From assembly GCF_026341515.1 (NCBI RefSeq), contig NZ_JAPEOK010000001.1, forward strand, positions 6,510,001 to 6,574,000: a DNA stretch of 64,000 nucleotides, read 5' to 3'. Below, in pieces: positions 15,656-24,537 of the stretch; position 1 is the first letter of the stretch, and each line of letters begins with the position of its first letter. Made by a program: the position numbers and the translations under genes. The notes under the pieces are model-generated. The model was given only the letters and a program-made list of their open reading frames with translations. It had not been told where the DNA came from and made no database searches. Origin of the DNA: Streptomyces sp. NBC_00878. Lineage in GTDB: Bacteria; Actinomycetota; Actinomycetes; Streptomycetales; Streptomycetaceae.

Positions 15656-16564
15656 TCACTTGCCGCCTACGCCCATCAGGCCGCCGATGAGGGCGCGGCG
15701 GGCCACCAGGTACACGGTGAAGATGGGGATGCCGGAGAGGACGACCGAGGCGAGCAGGGCGGGGATGTTCACGCCGAACTGGCTGACGTAGTTGAAGAGT
15801 CCGAGGGTCAGGACGCGCGGGCCGTCGGACTGGGTGAAGATCAGCGGGAAGAGGAAGCCGTTCCAGGCCTGGAGCGCCGCGTAGATGACGACCGTGCTGA
15901 TGCCGCCCTTGGCCAGCGGGACGGCCAGCTGGAACAGCATTCGTTGGGGGGACGCTCCGTCCAGGGCCATCGCCTCGTACAGGTCTTCGGACACGTCCCG
16001 GAGAGTGCCGACGAGGACCAGTACCGAGACCGGCATCGCGAAGGCCGCCGTCGGCAGGATGACCGCCAACAGGCTGTCGTACAGGTTGAGTTCGGCGATG
16101 AGGAGGTAGAGGGGGACCACTACCGCCTGGGCCGGGATCGCCACGCCGAGGAGGAAGAGCCGGAAGGCCAGGCCCGACCAGCGGTCGCGGGTGCGGACGG
16201 CGACGTACGCGAGCGGGACGGAGAGGCCGAGGACGATGGCCACGACCGCGACGGCCACGATCGCCGTGTTGCTGAGCAGATGGCCGAACCCGTTGTTCAG
16301 CACGGTGTTGTAGTTGTCCAGCGTCGGACTCGTGGGCGGGTTCAGCGGGTTGCCGGTGAGTGCCTTGTCCTGGCCGGTGAGCGAGGCCGACAGCATCGCG
16401 TAGAGGGGGACGATGACGATCGCGAGCCAGATCATCGAGCCCAGCCCCGCTACGGGGTTGGCGTGCTTCGGCCAGTGTCTGCGGGGGCGGGATGTGGGCG
16501 GCCCTGTGGGGTGGTCCTCGGTCTTCGTGGGGTGCGGGCGCGGCAGCGTCGTATCGTGTGACAC
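15656..16564 (-). CDS. Carbohydrate ABC transporter permease (MalG type)
   Basis: A 302-residue inner-membrane permease with six predicted helices and the EAA-type cytoplasmic loop (DLYEAMALDGASPQRMLFQL, about residues 190-209) that contacts the ATPase. It begins with GTG 16564, four bases after its partner permease ends. It supplies half of the membrane channel of an oligosaccharide importer with the neighbouring permease and binding protein. No ATPase is encoded nearby; in Streptomyces such systems commonly share the MsiK ATPase. Confidence 0.94.
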   Translation of the reverse strand: MSHDTTLPRPHPTKTEDHPTGPPTSRPRRHWPKHANPVAGLGSMIWLAIVIVPLYAMLSASLTGQDKALTGNPLNPPTSPTLDNYNTVLNNGFGHLLSNTAIVAVAVVAIVLGLSVPLAYVAVRTRDRWSGLAFRLFLLGVAIPAQAVVVPLYLLIAELNLYDSLLAVILPTAAFAMPVSVLVLVGTLRDVSEDLYEAMALDGASPQRMLFQLAVPLAKGGISTVVIYAALQAWNGFLFPLIFTQSDGPRVLTLGLFNYVSQFGVNIPALLASVVLSGIPIFTVYLVARRALIGGLMGVGGK

Positions 16565-16568
16565 TTCG

Positions 16569-17531
16569 TCACATCCCTTCGCGGGTACTGCGCATGCCGC
16601 CGAAGCCGGTCAGCCGTACGAGGAGCAGGGACAGGCCCGTGGCGGCCAGCACGAGGAACGACGCGATGGCGCTCGCGTAGCCGAAGTCGTAGCTCTTGAA
16701 GCCCTCCTCGTACATCAGGTACGGCAGGATCGCCGTGTCGGTGCCCGGGCCGCCCTTGGTGAGGATCAGTACCGTCTCGAAGTACGTGAGCGAGCCGACG
16801 ACCATCAGGACGGTGGACGTCGTGACGGTGTGGCGCAACTGCGGGAGCGTGATCGAGAAGAACTGGCGGGAGCGGCCCGCACCGTCGATCGCCGCCGCCT
16901 GGTAGAGCACGTCGGGTATCTGACGGGCCCCGCCCTGGTAGATCAGGGTGTGGAAGGGGATGAACTGCCAGCCGCCGACGAAGACGATCGCGAGGAACGC
17001 GCCGTTGGAGGAGCCGAGGATGTTCTCCCGGATGATGCCGAAGTTCGGGTCGAGCAGGGCGTAGAAGAGCAGCGCGATCGCCGTCGAGGAGAGCAGGAAC
17101 GGGACGAAGAAGATCGCGGACAGGACCGCCCGGTTGCGCTGGCGGCCCGCCGCCCAGACGCCGAGCAGCAGGGCGATCACTGTCTGGAAGACCCAACTCG
17201 CTGCTGTCAGCAGGACCGTCAGCCACAGGGACTGGACCATCCGGTCGTCGTTGACCAGCCTTTGCCAGTTGTCGAGGCCGACGGGTCGTGGGTCGCCGAG
17301 GCCGTCCCAGCTGGTGAAGGAGAGGTAGAAGGCCAGGCCCATCGGGACCACCGCGAAGAACGCGAAGAAGAGGACGCCGGGGAGGGCCCAGGCGGCGTGC
17401 GGGCGGCCGACTGCGGAGGGCTTGGGCGACGACTTGGGTGACGACTTGGGTGGCTTGGTGGGCGGGGTGGGCGTCGTGGCTTTTGGTTCCGTGGCGCGGG
17501 TCATTGTCGGAGTCGGAGTCGGTGCCGTCAC
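16569..17531 (-). CDS. Carbohydrate ABC transporter permease (MalF type)
   Basis: A 320-residue permease with an N-terminal Thr/Pro/Ser/Lys-rich cytoplasmic tail, six helices, and the EAA loop [20 protein letters not shown] (about residues 207-226). I start it at GTG 17531, which overlaps the stop of the binding-protein gene (GTGA); the frame stays open much further upstream only because it crosses GC-rich sequence. The N-terminal repeats TPTPT and [11 protein letters not shown] are low-complexity expansions. Confidence 0.93.
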   Translation of the reverse strand: MTAPTPTPTMTRATEPKATTPTPPTKPPKSSPKSSPKPSAVGRPHAAWALPGVLFFAFFAVVPMGLAFYLSFTSWDGLGDPRPVGLDNWQRLVNDDRMVQSLWLTVLLTAASWVFQTVIALLLGVWAAGRQRNRAVLSAIFFVPFLLSSTAIALLFYALLDPNFGIIRENILGSSNGAFLAIVFVGGWQFIPFHTLIYQGGARQIPDVLYQAAAIDGAGRSRQFFSITLPQLRHTVTTSTVLMVVGSLTYFETVLILTKGGPGTDTAILPYLMYEEGFKSYDFGYASAIASFLVLAATGLSLLLVRLTGFGGMRSTREGM

Positions 17532-18991
17532 TTGAGATCCTTGAGCGCCGATACGAACCCGCTCGGCGAGGACTGGCCTACGAACAGCTTGTTGATCTCG
17601 GTGAGCATCGGGGTCGCGATGTCCGCGCCCAGCGCCTGGTCCCAGGAGAGTGTGAAGGCGGGCGCCTTCCCGACCATCTCGTACTGGAACCTGGCGAACT
17701 CCGGGTTGGGCGAGGCATCGAGGAGCCCCGCCGCGTTGGAGGTCGTCGGGATGTCGCCGTTGGCCACCAGCGCCTTCGCGTACGCCTCCGAGGCGCAGTC
17801 CTTCAGGAAGGCGATCGCCGCGTCCTTGTTCCGCGTACGGGCGTTGACGGACCAGTAGTTGGTGGGGTTGCCGACGACGTTGCGGATGTCGCCCGTGCCG
17901 CCCTCGACCGTGGGGAACGCGCACCAGCCCAGGTTGTTCTTCGCGAAGGACGGGAACTTGCCGAGCTGCGTCGAGTACTCCCACGAGCCCATCAGGTGCA
18001 TCGCCGCCTTGCCCCGGGCGAAGACGGCGGGGGCGCCGCCGTTGACGTACGACACCGAGCTGAACTTCGAGCCGAACGCGCCGTCGTCGATGAGTTCCTT
18101 GACGGTCTCGGCGGCCTTGAGGACGGCCGGGTCGCCCCAGGCGGATGTGTCGCCGCCCTGGATCTTCGCGAAGACCTCGGGGCCGCCGATGCGGTCGACG
18201 AGGTACTCCAGCCACATCAGCTCGGTCCAGGTGTCGGCGCCGCCGAGTGCGAACGGGGTGATCTTCGCGGCCTTCAGCTTGGCGTTGATGTCCTGCAACT
18301 CGGCCCAGGTGGTGGGTGGTTGGAGCTTGTTCTCGGCGAAGACGGTCTTGTTGTAGAAGAGGATGACCGGCTGCATGCCGCGCATCGGTATGCCGTAGTT
18401 GCGGCCGCCGAGTCCGCCGGCCGCGAGCACGGAGGGCAGGAAACCGCTCTTCAGGACCGGGTCGGCCTCGATGGCGTCGGTCAGATCGACGAGCTGCTTC
18501 GCCTCCTGATATGCCTTGATGGAGCCGCCGCCCCAGTTGAAGAAGACGTCCGGTGCGCTCGGGGAGCCCATCGCCGTGCGCAGCTTGGCCGAGTAGTCCG
18601 AGCCCGGGACCTTCTCCAGCTTCACCTTGCCCTTGGCCGACTTGCTCGCGGCGGACCTGTTGAAGCGGTCGACGGCCGCCGCCTGGACCTTCACCGCGTC
18701 GTCCCCGTACACCATGGCGGTGATCGTGCCGCCGCCCCCGCCGGAACCGTCGCCGGCGCCGCAGGCGGTGAGTCCGGTGGTGAGTCCGGCGGTGAGCAGG
18801 GTCGTGGCACCGGCGCCGAGGGTCCAGCGCCTGCTGAACGTCCGGCTGCCCGCGCTGCCCGCGCTGCCCGCGCTGCCCGCGCTGCCCGCGCTGCCCGCGC
18901 TGCCCGCGCCGCCAGGGCTTCCGGGGCGGTCGGTCGTGGGCTGCCCGCCCGTGGGCCGTTCGCCGTTGGACCGCCCGCTGATCGACTCCAT
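17528..18991 (-). CDS. Sugar-binding lipoprotein of ABC transporter
   Basis: A 487-residue extracytoplasmic binding protein. An unusually long polar N-terminus (about 60 residues, including seven Ser-Ala-Gly triplets) precedes a signal with twin arginine ([17 protein letters not shown]) and a lipobox LTAC, so the mature protein should be a lipid-anchored receptor. The rest is a type I extracytoplasmic solute-binding fold ([44 protein letters not shown]). ATG 18991 has AGAGG eight bases upstream. It heads the operon with two permeases and the GH3 gene and is divergent from the LacI regulator. Confidence 0.93.
   Translation of the reverse strand: MESISGRSNGERPTGGQPTTDRPGSPGGAGSAGSAGSAGSAGSAGSAGSRTFSRRWTLGAGATTLLTAGLTTGLTACGAGDGSGGGGGTITAMVYGDDAVKVQAAAVDRFNRSAASKSAKGKVKLEKVPGSDYSAKLRTAMGSPSAPDVFFNWGGGSIKAYQEAKQLVDLTDAIEADPVLKSGFLPSVLAAGGLGGRNYGIPMRGMQPVILFYNKTVFAENKLQPPTTWAELQDINAKLKAAKITPFALGGADTWTELMWLEYLVDRIGGPEVFAKIQGGDTSAWGDPAVLKAAETVKELIDDGAFGSKFSSVSYVNGGAPAVFARGKAAMHLMGSWEYSTQLGKFPSFAKNNLGWCAFPTVEGGTGDIRNVVGNPTNYWSVNARTRNKDAAIAFLKDCASEAYAKALVANGDIPTTSNAAGLLDASPNPEFARFQYEMVGKAPAFTLSWDQALGADIATPMLTEINKLFVGQSSPSGFVSALKDLK
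18846..18908. repeat. Seven tandem copies of a 9-bp unit inside the lipoprotein gene
   Basis: The unit CTGCCCGCG is repeated seven times without change. On the - strand it encodes Ser-Ala-Gly triplets in the pre-signal N-terminus of the binding lipoprotein. The perfect repetition implies recent slippage and length variation between strains. Confidence 0.9.
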
Positions 18992-19042
18992 GACAGCACC
19001 TCTTTGTGGACTCATGTGTGGACTCGTTTGTGGAATCGCGCG

Positions 19043-19074
19043 CGAATGTTTCGGTATGCAGGTCGAATGTTCCG
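19043..19074. promoter_or_regulatory. Candidate LacI-type operator pair
   Basis: Two 11-base sites, CGAATGTTTCG (19043-19053) and CGAATGTTCCG (19064-19074), are spaced 21 bases, two helical turns, in the divergent region between the lipoprotein gene and the LacI regulator. CGAA...TTCG symmetry is usual for Streptomyces LacI-family operators. Confidence 0.5.
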
Positions 19075-19133
19075 GGAACGTATGGCTGCCCAAGGGCTTC
19101 GTCAAGAGGTTGCGCAGGGATACGATCCGGTCC

Positions 19134-20162
19134 ATGACTCGCCCGAATCCCGCCGTAGCCCAGTCGGCGACGCTCGCCGAGATCGCCCGCGAGGCGGGAG
19201 TCTCCGCTCCGACTGTTTCGAAGGTGCTCAACGGCCGTGCCGATGTGGCCCCGGCGACCCGGACCCGGGTCGAGGACCTGCTGCGCACCCACGGCTATCG
19301 GCGCCGCCGGGCCGAGGCGTCCCGGTCGCCCCTCATCGACCTGGTCTTCCACGAGCTGGAGAGCGCGTGGGCGATGGAGGTCATCCGGGGCGTGGAGAAC
19401 GTGGCCCGGGACGCGGGGCTGAGCGTCGTCCTCTCCGAGAGCGCGGGCCGTCTCACGCCCGGGCGCACCTGGGCCGACCAGGTCGCCGCGCGTCGCCCGC
19501 ACGGTGTCGTCCTCGTCCTGAACGGGCTCGACGAGTCCCAGCGGGCGCTGCTCACCAGCCGCTCGATCCCGTTCGTGATGGTCGACCCGGCGGGCGACCC
19601 CGGCGACGACGTGCCGTCCGTGGGTGCCACCAACTGGCAGGGCGGCCTTGCCGCGACCCGCCATCTCGCCGACCTCGGCCACCGCCGCATCGGCGTGATC
19701 AGCGGGCCCTCGCGGATGATGTGCAGCCGGGCCCGGCTCGACGGCTACCGCGCGGCGCTCGACACGGCCGGGCTGGTCGTCGACCCCACGCTCATCCGCA
19801 CCGGCGACTTCCACCACGAGAGCGGCTACCGGGAAGGGCTTGAGCTGCTGAAGCTCCGCGACCGTCCGACGGCCGTCTTCGCGGGCAACGACCTCCAGGC
19901 CCTCGGCCTGTACGAAGCCGCCCGCGAACTGGGGCTGCGCGTGCCGGAGGACCTCAGCATCGTCGGTTTCGACGACCTGCCGGTGGCCCGCTGGGTCGGT
20001 CCCCCGCTGACCACCGTCCGTCAGCCGCTCACGGAGATGGCCGAGGCCGCGGCCCGGCTCGTCCTCGACCTGGGCCGTGGGGAGCGCCCGTCGACGGCGA
20101 CCCGGGTGGAACTGGCCACGAGCCTGGTCGTGCGCAGCAGTACGGCGGCGCCGACGGGATGA
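19134..20162 (+). CDS. LacI-family transcriptional regulator
   Basis: A 342-residue repressor: LacI helix-turn-helix at residues about 12-60 ([20 protein letters not shown], then GYRRRR) followed by a periplasmic-binding-protein-like sensor domain ([51 protein letters not shown]). It should repress the divergent transport/GH3 operon until an oligosaccharide inducer binds. Start ATG 19134. It is well supported by domain order and context. Confidence 0.95.
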   Translation: MTRPNPAVAQSATLAEIAREAGVSAPTVSKVLNGRADVAPATRTRVEDLLRTHGYRRRRAEASRSPLIDLVFHELESAWAMEVIRGVENVARDAGLSVVLSESAGRLTPGRTWADQVAARRPHGVVLVLNGLDESQRALLTSRSIPFVMVDPAGDPGDDVPSVGATNWQGGLAATRHLADLGHRRIGVISGPSRMMCSRARLDGYRAALDTAGLVVDPTLIRTGDFHHESGYREGLELLKLRDRPTAVFAGNDLQALGLYEAARELGLRVPEDLSIVGFDDLPVARWVGPPLTTVRQPLTEMAEAAARLVLDLGRGERPSTATRVELATSLVVRSSTAAPTG

Positions 20163-20175
20163 CCGGGGCGGCGCT

Positions 20176-20190
20176 TCGAAACTTTCGAAG
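20176..20190. promoter_or_regulatory. Perfect LacI-type palindrome after the LacI gene
   Basis: TTCGAAACTTTCGAA: a perfect 7-1-7 inverted repeat 14 bases after the LacI stop and 125 bases before the LCP start. It has the same CGAA/TTCG half-sites as the sites at 19043-19074. It might be an operator for the downstream LCP gene or a remnant site. Confidence 0.5.
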
Positions 20191-20315
20191 ACTTTCGGTG
20201 GCCGCCCGTCCACCCCCTGGCGGTGTCTGAGAAAGCTCAACGAAATATGAGAGTTTCCCAAGGAAAGCCGGGAAGTAGTTCCTCGTTGTAATAATTCGGA
20301 CTTACGTTCCTCGGT

Positions 20316-21395
20316 GTGAGCGGAGACGACGAACACGGGGGCGGGGGCGCCGCGATACGCGGCGGAGGGTCGCAACGGTCCGGACGGTCACGGCTGTTGA
20401 GGGTGACCGGAATCGTGCTCGGCTGCGCCCTGGTCGTCTCGCTGGCCGGTGCGGCATGGGCGTACTGGCATCTGAACCAGAACATCAAGAGCGTCGACAT
20501 CGACAGCGCGCTCGGCGACGACCGCCCGGCGAAGGCGATGTCGACGCCGAGCCCCTATGGCGCGGCCTCCCCCTCCCCGCTCCCGAGCGGCGCGCTCAAC
20601 ATCCTGGTCCTCGGCTCGGATTCGCGAAGTGGCGCGCGGAACCAGGAACTCGGCGGCGGCAGCAGCGGCGGCGGAGCCCGTTCCGACACCGCGATGGTCA
20701 TCCACCTCGACGAGGGCCGGACGAAGGCGACCGTCGTGAGCATCCCGCGCGACACCCTCGTCACGCGCCCCTCCTGCCCGCGGGAGTCCGGCGGTTCGAC
20801 GGCGGTGGCGTACGGCGCGATGTTCAACAGCGCGTACGCGGTCGGCGGGCCCGTCTGCGCGGTCAAGACGGTGGAGGCCATGACGAACGTCCGCATGGAC
20901 CACTACATCGAGATCGACTTCGCGGGTTTCGCCGGTCTGGTGGACGCGCTGGGCGGGGTCACGGTGACCACGGAGGAGGACATCTCCGACGAGGACAGCC
21001 ACCTCGAACTGGAGGCGGGCACCCACCACCTCGACGGTACGCAGGCGCTGGCCCTCGCCCGTACCCGGCACGGCATAGGGGACGAGAGCGACCTCGGCCG
21101 GATCGGTCTCCAGCAGCAACTGGTGAAGGCCCTGCTCGACCAGGTCGCCGCCACCGACCTGCTCGGCAGCCCGACCCGCCTCTACAAGGTCGCCGAGGCC
21201 CTCACCGACAGCCTCACCACCGACACGGACCTCGACTCCCTGCCCGAACTCATGAGCCTGGGCCAGAGCTTGAAGGCCCTCTCCTCCTCCACCACGGAGA
21301 CGGTGATGATGCCGGTGCTCCCCGCCCCGTCCGACCCCAACCGGGTGGTGGCGAACGAGCCGGAGGCGAGTGAGCTGTGGGAGTCGCTGAGGTGA
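20316..21395 (+). CDS. LytR-CpsA-Psr (LCP) family protein
   Basis: A 359-residue membrane protein: cytoplasmic tail, one transmembrane helix (about 28-50), then an extracellular LCP domain. Family motifs are NILVLGSDSR, VVSIPRDTLV, AYAVGGPVCAVKTVEAM, HYIEIDFAGF and LARTRHGIGDESDLGRIGLQ, the last carrying the arginines that bind the polyprenyl-phosphate substrate. LCP proteins transfer undecaprenyl-linked glycopolymers such as teichoic acids to peptidoglycan. There is no C-terminal LytR_C domain. Start GTG 20316. It stands alone here, while five more LCP genes occupy 54.4-64 kb. Confidence 0.92.
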   Translation: MSGDDEHGGGGAAIRGGGSQRSGRSRLLRVTGIVLGCALVVSLAGAAWAYWHLNQNIKSVDIDSALGDDRPAKAMSTPSPYGAASPSPLPSGALNILVLGSDSRSGARNQELGGGSSGGGARSDTAMVIHLDEGRTKATVVSIPRDTLVTRPSCPRESGGSTAVAYGAMFNSAYAVGGPVCAVKTVEAMTNVRMDHYIEIDFAGFAGLVDALGGVTVTTEEDISDEDSHLELEAGTHHLDGTQALALARTRHGIGDESDLGRIGLQQQLVKALLDQVAATDLLGSPTRLYKVAEALTDSLTTDTDLDSLPELMSLGQSLKALSSSTTETVMMPVLPAPSDPNRVVANEPEASELWESLR

Positions 21396-21442
21396 CCGGC
21401 GTGACCGGTGTGTACGGCGCGCCCCGCTCAGACCGCCACGAG

Positions 21443-22330
21443 TCACAACCCGTGGTCCAGTAGCTTCTCCAGGCGTTCGAGGTCCTCGGGGGCCGGATCC
21501 AGGAGTGGCGCACGGACACCGCCTGTTTCGAGGCCGCGGATCCGTACCCCCGCCTTGACCAACGACACGGCGTAGCCGGGCTGGTGGCCGCGGAGTTCCA
21601 CGAGGGGCGCGTAGAACTCGTCCAGCAGAAGGCGGGCCGTCGCCTCGTCCCCGCTCGTGAAGGCGCGGTGGAAGGCGATCGCGATCTCCGGGGCGAAGGC
21701 GAAGACGGCGGAGGAGTAGAGCGACACCCCGAGGCCCCGGTAGGCGTGCATCGTCATCTCCGCCGTGGGCAGGCCGTTGAAGAACTGGAACCCGTCCCGC
21801 TCGCCGCGCACCGCGCGGACGGTTCTGTGCATCAGTTCCAGGTCCCCGACGCCGTCCTTGATGCCGACGACACCGGGGATCTGGGCCAGGGTCAGGGCGG
21901 TCTCCGGGGTGAGGACGGCGTTGCCCCGCTGGTACACGATGACGGGCAGGCCGGCTGCCTCGACCGCCTCCCTGACGTAGCGGACCAGGCCCTGTTGGGG
22001 GCTCTGCACGAGGTAGGGCGGGAGGAGAAGGACGCCGTCCGCGCCCGACTCCCTGATGCGACGCGTCTGTTCGCGGACCAGGGGCAGCGGCCCGCCCGCG
22101 GCCACGACGACCGGGACGCGGCCGGCGGCGGCGGTGACGGCGACCTGGGCGCAGACACCGATCTCCGCCGGCGCCAGGGCGTGGAACTCGCCCGTGCCGC
22201 AGGCGGCGAAGACAGCGCCCGCCCCGGAGTTCACGCCCAGGGAGATGTGGGTGGCCAGGGCCTCCTGGTCGACGGTTCCGTCGGGCCCGAAGGGGGTGAC
22301 CGGGAAGAAGAGGACTCCGGAGAGTTTCAT
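21443..22330 (-). CDS. kdgD: 5-dehydro-4-deoxyglucarate dehydratase-like protein (DHDPS/NAL superfamily)
   Basis: A 295-residue class I aldolase-fold enzyme. The Schiff-base lysine is Lys158 in VVGIKDGVGD and the proton-relay tyrosine is Tyr133 in VIVYQRGNA; FAACGTGEFHAL replaces the GTTGE loop of dihydrodipicolinate synthases, as in the 5-keto-4-deoxy-glucarate dehydratases. That reaction converts the product of glucarate dehydratase to 2-oxoglutarate semialdehyde. The glucarate dehydratase at 31-32 kb supports this reading. It is the last gene of the operon with permeases and lipoprotein. Confidence 0.82.
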   Translation of the reverse strand: MKLSGVLFFPVTPFGPDGTVDQEALATHISLGVNSGAGAVFAACGTGEFHALAPAEIGVCAQVAVTAAAGRVPVVVAAGGPLPLVREQTRRIRESGADGVLLLPPYLVQSPQQGLVRYVREAVEAAGLPVIVYQRGNAVLTPETALTLAQIPGVVGIKDGVGDLELMHRTVRAVRGERDGFQFFNGLPTAEMTMHAYRGLGVSLYSSAVFAFAPEIAIAFHRAFTSGDEATARLLLDEFYAPLVELRGHQPGYAVSLVKAGVRIRGLETGGVRAPLLDPAPEDLERLEKLLDHGL

Positions 22331-22341
22331 GGGGTGGTGTG

Positions 22342-23280
22342 TCAACCCTTGGTCGCACCCGCGGCGATGCCGCGGATCATGGAGCTCTGCAGGCAGAAGT
22401 AGACGACGAGGCTCGGCACCAGTGCGATCAGGGCGCCGGCGAGCAGCGCGCCCGGGCCGACGACCGGATCGGTCCTCATGACGGACAGAGCGACGGTCAG
22501 CGTGTAGTCGCCGGGATCGTTGGCGACGATCAGCGGCAGCAGGTACTGGTCCCAGACCATCAGGAACCCGAAGATCCCGATGACACCGAGGGCCGGGCGG
22601 CACAGCGGCAGCACGATCTGCCACAGCAGGCGGAACTCGCCTACGCCGTCCAGGCGGGCGGCCTCCTCGATCTCGGTGGGGATCTCCTTCATGAACTCGG
22701 TCATGACGAGAATCGAGAAGCCCCAGATGCCGACCGGCAGGATCACCCCGAACAGGGTTCCCCTGAGGCTGACGTGCAGTACGGGCAGGTCGCCGACCAC
22801 CAGGGACAGCGGTACGGCGATGACTTCCTCCGGCAGCATCATCGTGAGGAGGAACAGCGACATCACCAGGGCCTGCCCCCGGAAGCGGCGACGGGCCAGG
22901 GCGTAGGCGGCGAGTACCGACGTCACCATCTGCACCAGGAGTCCGCCGCCCGCGATGACCAGCGAGTTGGCGAAGTAGCCCCAGATGTTCCGGCTCTCCG
23001 CGGCCTTGAAGTTCTGGAGTGTGGCGTCGCCCGGGAAGAGGGACAGCGACGTCGAGCGGGCGTCCGCGTCGAAGGCGCCGCTGAGGATGGTGATGAACGG
23101 GGCGGCGAAGACGAACAGGACCAGGGCGCAGAGCACGACGCGCAGGACGAGGGCGGGGCCGAGGCGGGGCGTCCAGCCGAGGGCGGTTTCGAAGCGCCCG
23201 CTGTCCGTGCGCCCGCTGTTCGTGCGCGACCCGGGGAGCCGGGCGGGGGCCCGGGTGGGTTCGGTGGTCGGCGCGCTCAT
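22342..23280 (-). CDS. Carbohydrate ABC transporter permease (MalG type)
   Basis: A 312-residue six-helix permease with a polar 40-residue N-terminal tail and the EAA loop EIEEAARLDGVGEFRLLWQI (about residues 200-219). ATG 23280 overlaps the stop of the partner permease by four bases. It is followed after 11 bases by the kdgD-like gene, tying uptake to catabolism. No ATPase gene is near. Confidence 0.93.
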   Translation of the reverse strand: MSAPTTEPTRAPARLPGSRTNSGRTDSGRFETALGWTPRLGPALVLRVVLCALVLFVFAAPFITILSGAFDADARSTSLSLFPGDATLQNFKAAESRNIWGYFANSLVIAGGGLLVQMVTSVLAAYALARRRFRGQALVMSLFLLTMMLPEEVIAVPLSLVVGDLPVLHVSLRGTLFGVILPVGIWGFSILVMTEFMKEIPTEIEEAARLDGVGEFRLLWQIVLPLCRPALGVIGIFGFLMVWDQYLLPLIVANDPGDYTLTVALSVMRTDPVVGPGALLAGALIALVPSLVVYFCLQSSMIRGIAAGATKG

Positions 23281-24218
23281 CGATCGGCCTTTCGTCGCAG
23301 GAGGCTGACGCCGAGAGTCAGCAGCAGCGTCACGGCGAGGAGGACGACCGAGGCCGCCGAGGCGACGCCCAGGTCGTTGCGCTCGAACCCGAGCGAGAAG
23401 ACCCTCGTCATCCACACCTCCGTGGAACCCGCGGGGCCGCCGCCGGTCAGTACGTACACCTCGGTGAAGGTCCGCAGGCTGCGGATGGCGGCGAGCGTCA
23501 GGACGATGGTCATCGCCGGCCGCAGCGCGGGCAGGGTGATGTGGCGCAGGCGCTGGAGGGTGGAGGCCCCGTCGATCGCGGCGGCCTCGTAGAGCGCGCG
23601 GTCCACCCCGGCCAGGCCGGCGAGCAGGATGACCATGTTGTACGGGGCGCCCATCCAGGCGCCCACGGCCATCACGGACCACAGGGCGCTGTCCGGGCTG
23701 TCCAGGAAGGGCAGCGGGCCGATGCCGAGGAACCCGAGGACGTTGTTGACGAAGCCGTCGGGGGTCGGCGAGTAGAGCAGGCGCCATATCTCGCCGACCA
23801 CGGCGGTGGCCGTGACCACCGGCAGGAACACTGCCGAGCGCAGGAACCAGAGGGTGCGGCCCTGTCCTTCGAGGAGCAGGGCGAGCAGGAAACCGACGGC
23901 GATGGCGCCGAAGGTCTGCCCGAGACCGAGGAGCAGGGTGTGGCCGATCGCCTCCCGGAAGCGGTCGTCCTCCAGCACCTTGCGGTAGTTGTCGAGCCCG
24001 ACCCACTGGTCACCGAGGAAGGGCTGGACGTCGTACAGACTCATCCTGATGCCCTTGAGCATCGGGATGAACTTGAAGTACACCGCCAGCAGGAGCGCGG
24101 GAGCCAGGAAGAGCCAGGGCAGCAGGCCCCGTCTCAGCACACTCCCGCGAGCCCGCGGCGGACGCCGCCCCGACGGGGCGTCCTTCGTCCGCGGACGCTG
24201 CGTCACTGGCGCTGTCAC
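23277..24218 (-). CDS. Carbohydrate ABC transporter permease (MalF type)
   Basis: A 313-residue permease starting at GTG 24218. An arginine-rich tail precedes the first helix (LLPWLFLAPALLLAVYF); the EAA loop is ALYEAAAIDGASTLQRLRHI (about residues 212-231). It pairs with the downstream MalG-type protein. Its separation from the binding-protein gene by 315 bases is unusual for such operons and is explained by the IS200/IS605-type insertion between them. Confidence 0.93.
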   Translation of the reverse strand: MTAPVTQRPRTKDAPSGRRPPRARGSVLRRGLLPWLFLAPALLLAVYFKFIPMLKGIRMSLYDVQPFLGDQWVGLDNYRKVLEDDRFREAIGHTLLLGLGQTFGAIAVGFLLALLLEGQGRTLWFLRSAVFLPVVTATAVVGEIWRLLYSPTPDGFVNNVLGFLGIGPLPFLDSPDSALWSVMAVGAWMGAPYNMVILLAGLAGVDRALYEAAAIDGASTLQRLRHITLPALRPAMTIVLTLAAIRSLRTFTEVYVLTGGGPAGSTEVWMTRVFSLGFERNDLGVASAASVVLLAVTLLLTLGVSLLRRKADR

Positions 24219-24224
24219 CTGAGA

Positions 24225-24537
24225 CCTCCGAGGATGCCCCTGCCTTCAGGTCGGGGAGGAATCGGAGTCCTGCGGAGCAGGGCAGGGAACGGGGTTTCGC
24301 CTCCAGGGTGAAAGACCGCCCACGCGGTCGGGTAAACCGACCGCCGTGCGTTGCGAGAACCAAGCGCGTACGCCGTGCTGATCGAGAACCAAGACAGCAC
24401 ATGCACCTCCAAGCTTTGCGGTACAAACCGGGCTGGTTTCAACCCGACTGGTGTTGATCGTGGAAGACCTGTCGGGTCGCTGACCCGCAGGCGGCGTGAG
24501 CCAGGAATCCCCCTGCTTCAGCTGGGGGAGGATTCAA
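24225..24537. mobile_element. Non-coding IS200/IS605-type derivative
   Basis: About 310 bases between a permease start and the binding-protein stop carry two subterminal hairpins in the same orientation: CCCC-TG-CC-TTCA-GG-TC-GGGG at 24237-24256 and CCCCC-T-GC-TTCA-GC-T-GGGGG at 24509-24528 with GAATC/GATTC outside it. Same-strand end hairpins instead of inverted repeats are the hallmark of IS200/IS605 elements. No tnpA or tnpB frame is present. The interior is also rich in stems (ACCGCCCACGCGGTC, GGTCGGGTAAACCGACC). The TGA stop of the upstream binding-protein gene lies at the element boundary. Confidence 0.75.

Noticed and set aside
13276..18991. A complete ABC transporter with its own ATPase
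   Set aside because: No Walker A/ABC signature protein is encoded in either sugar island; a shared ATPase elsewhere is more likely.
18627..19133. Extension of the LacI frame upstream by 169 codons
   Set aside because: It crosses the divergent promoter and the lipoprotein coding sequence; the helix-turn-helix begins directly after ATG 19134.
24215..24442. A 75-codon frame on the - strand inside the gap between permease and lipoprotein genes
   Set aside because: It runs across the hairpins of the IS200/IS605-type element into the permease start and has no family motif; the structure of the interval is better explained as a non-coding element.
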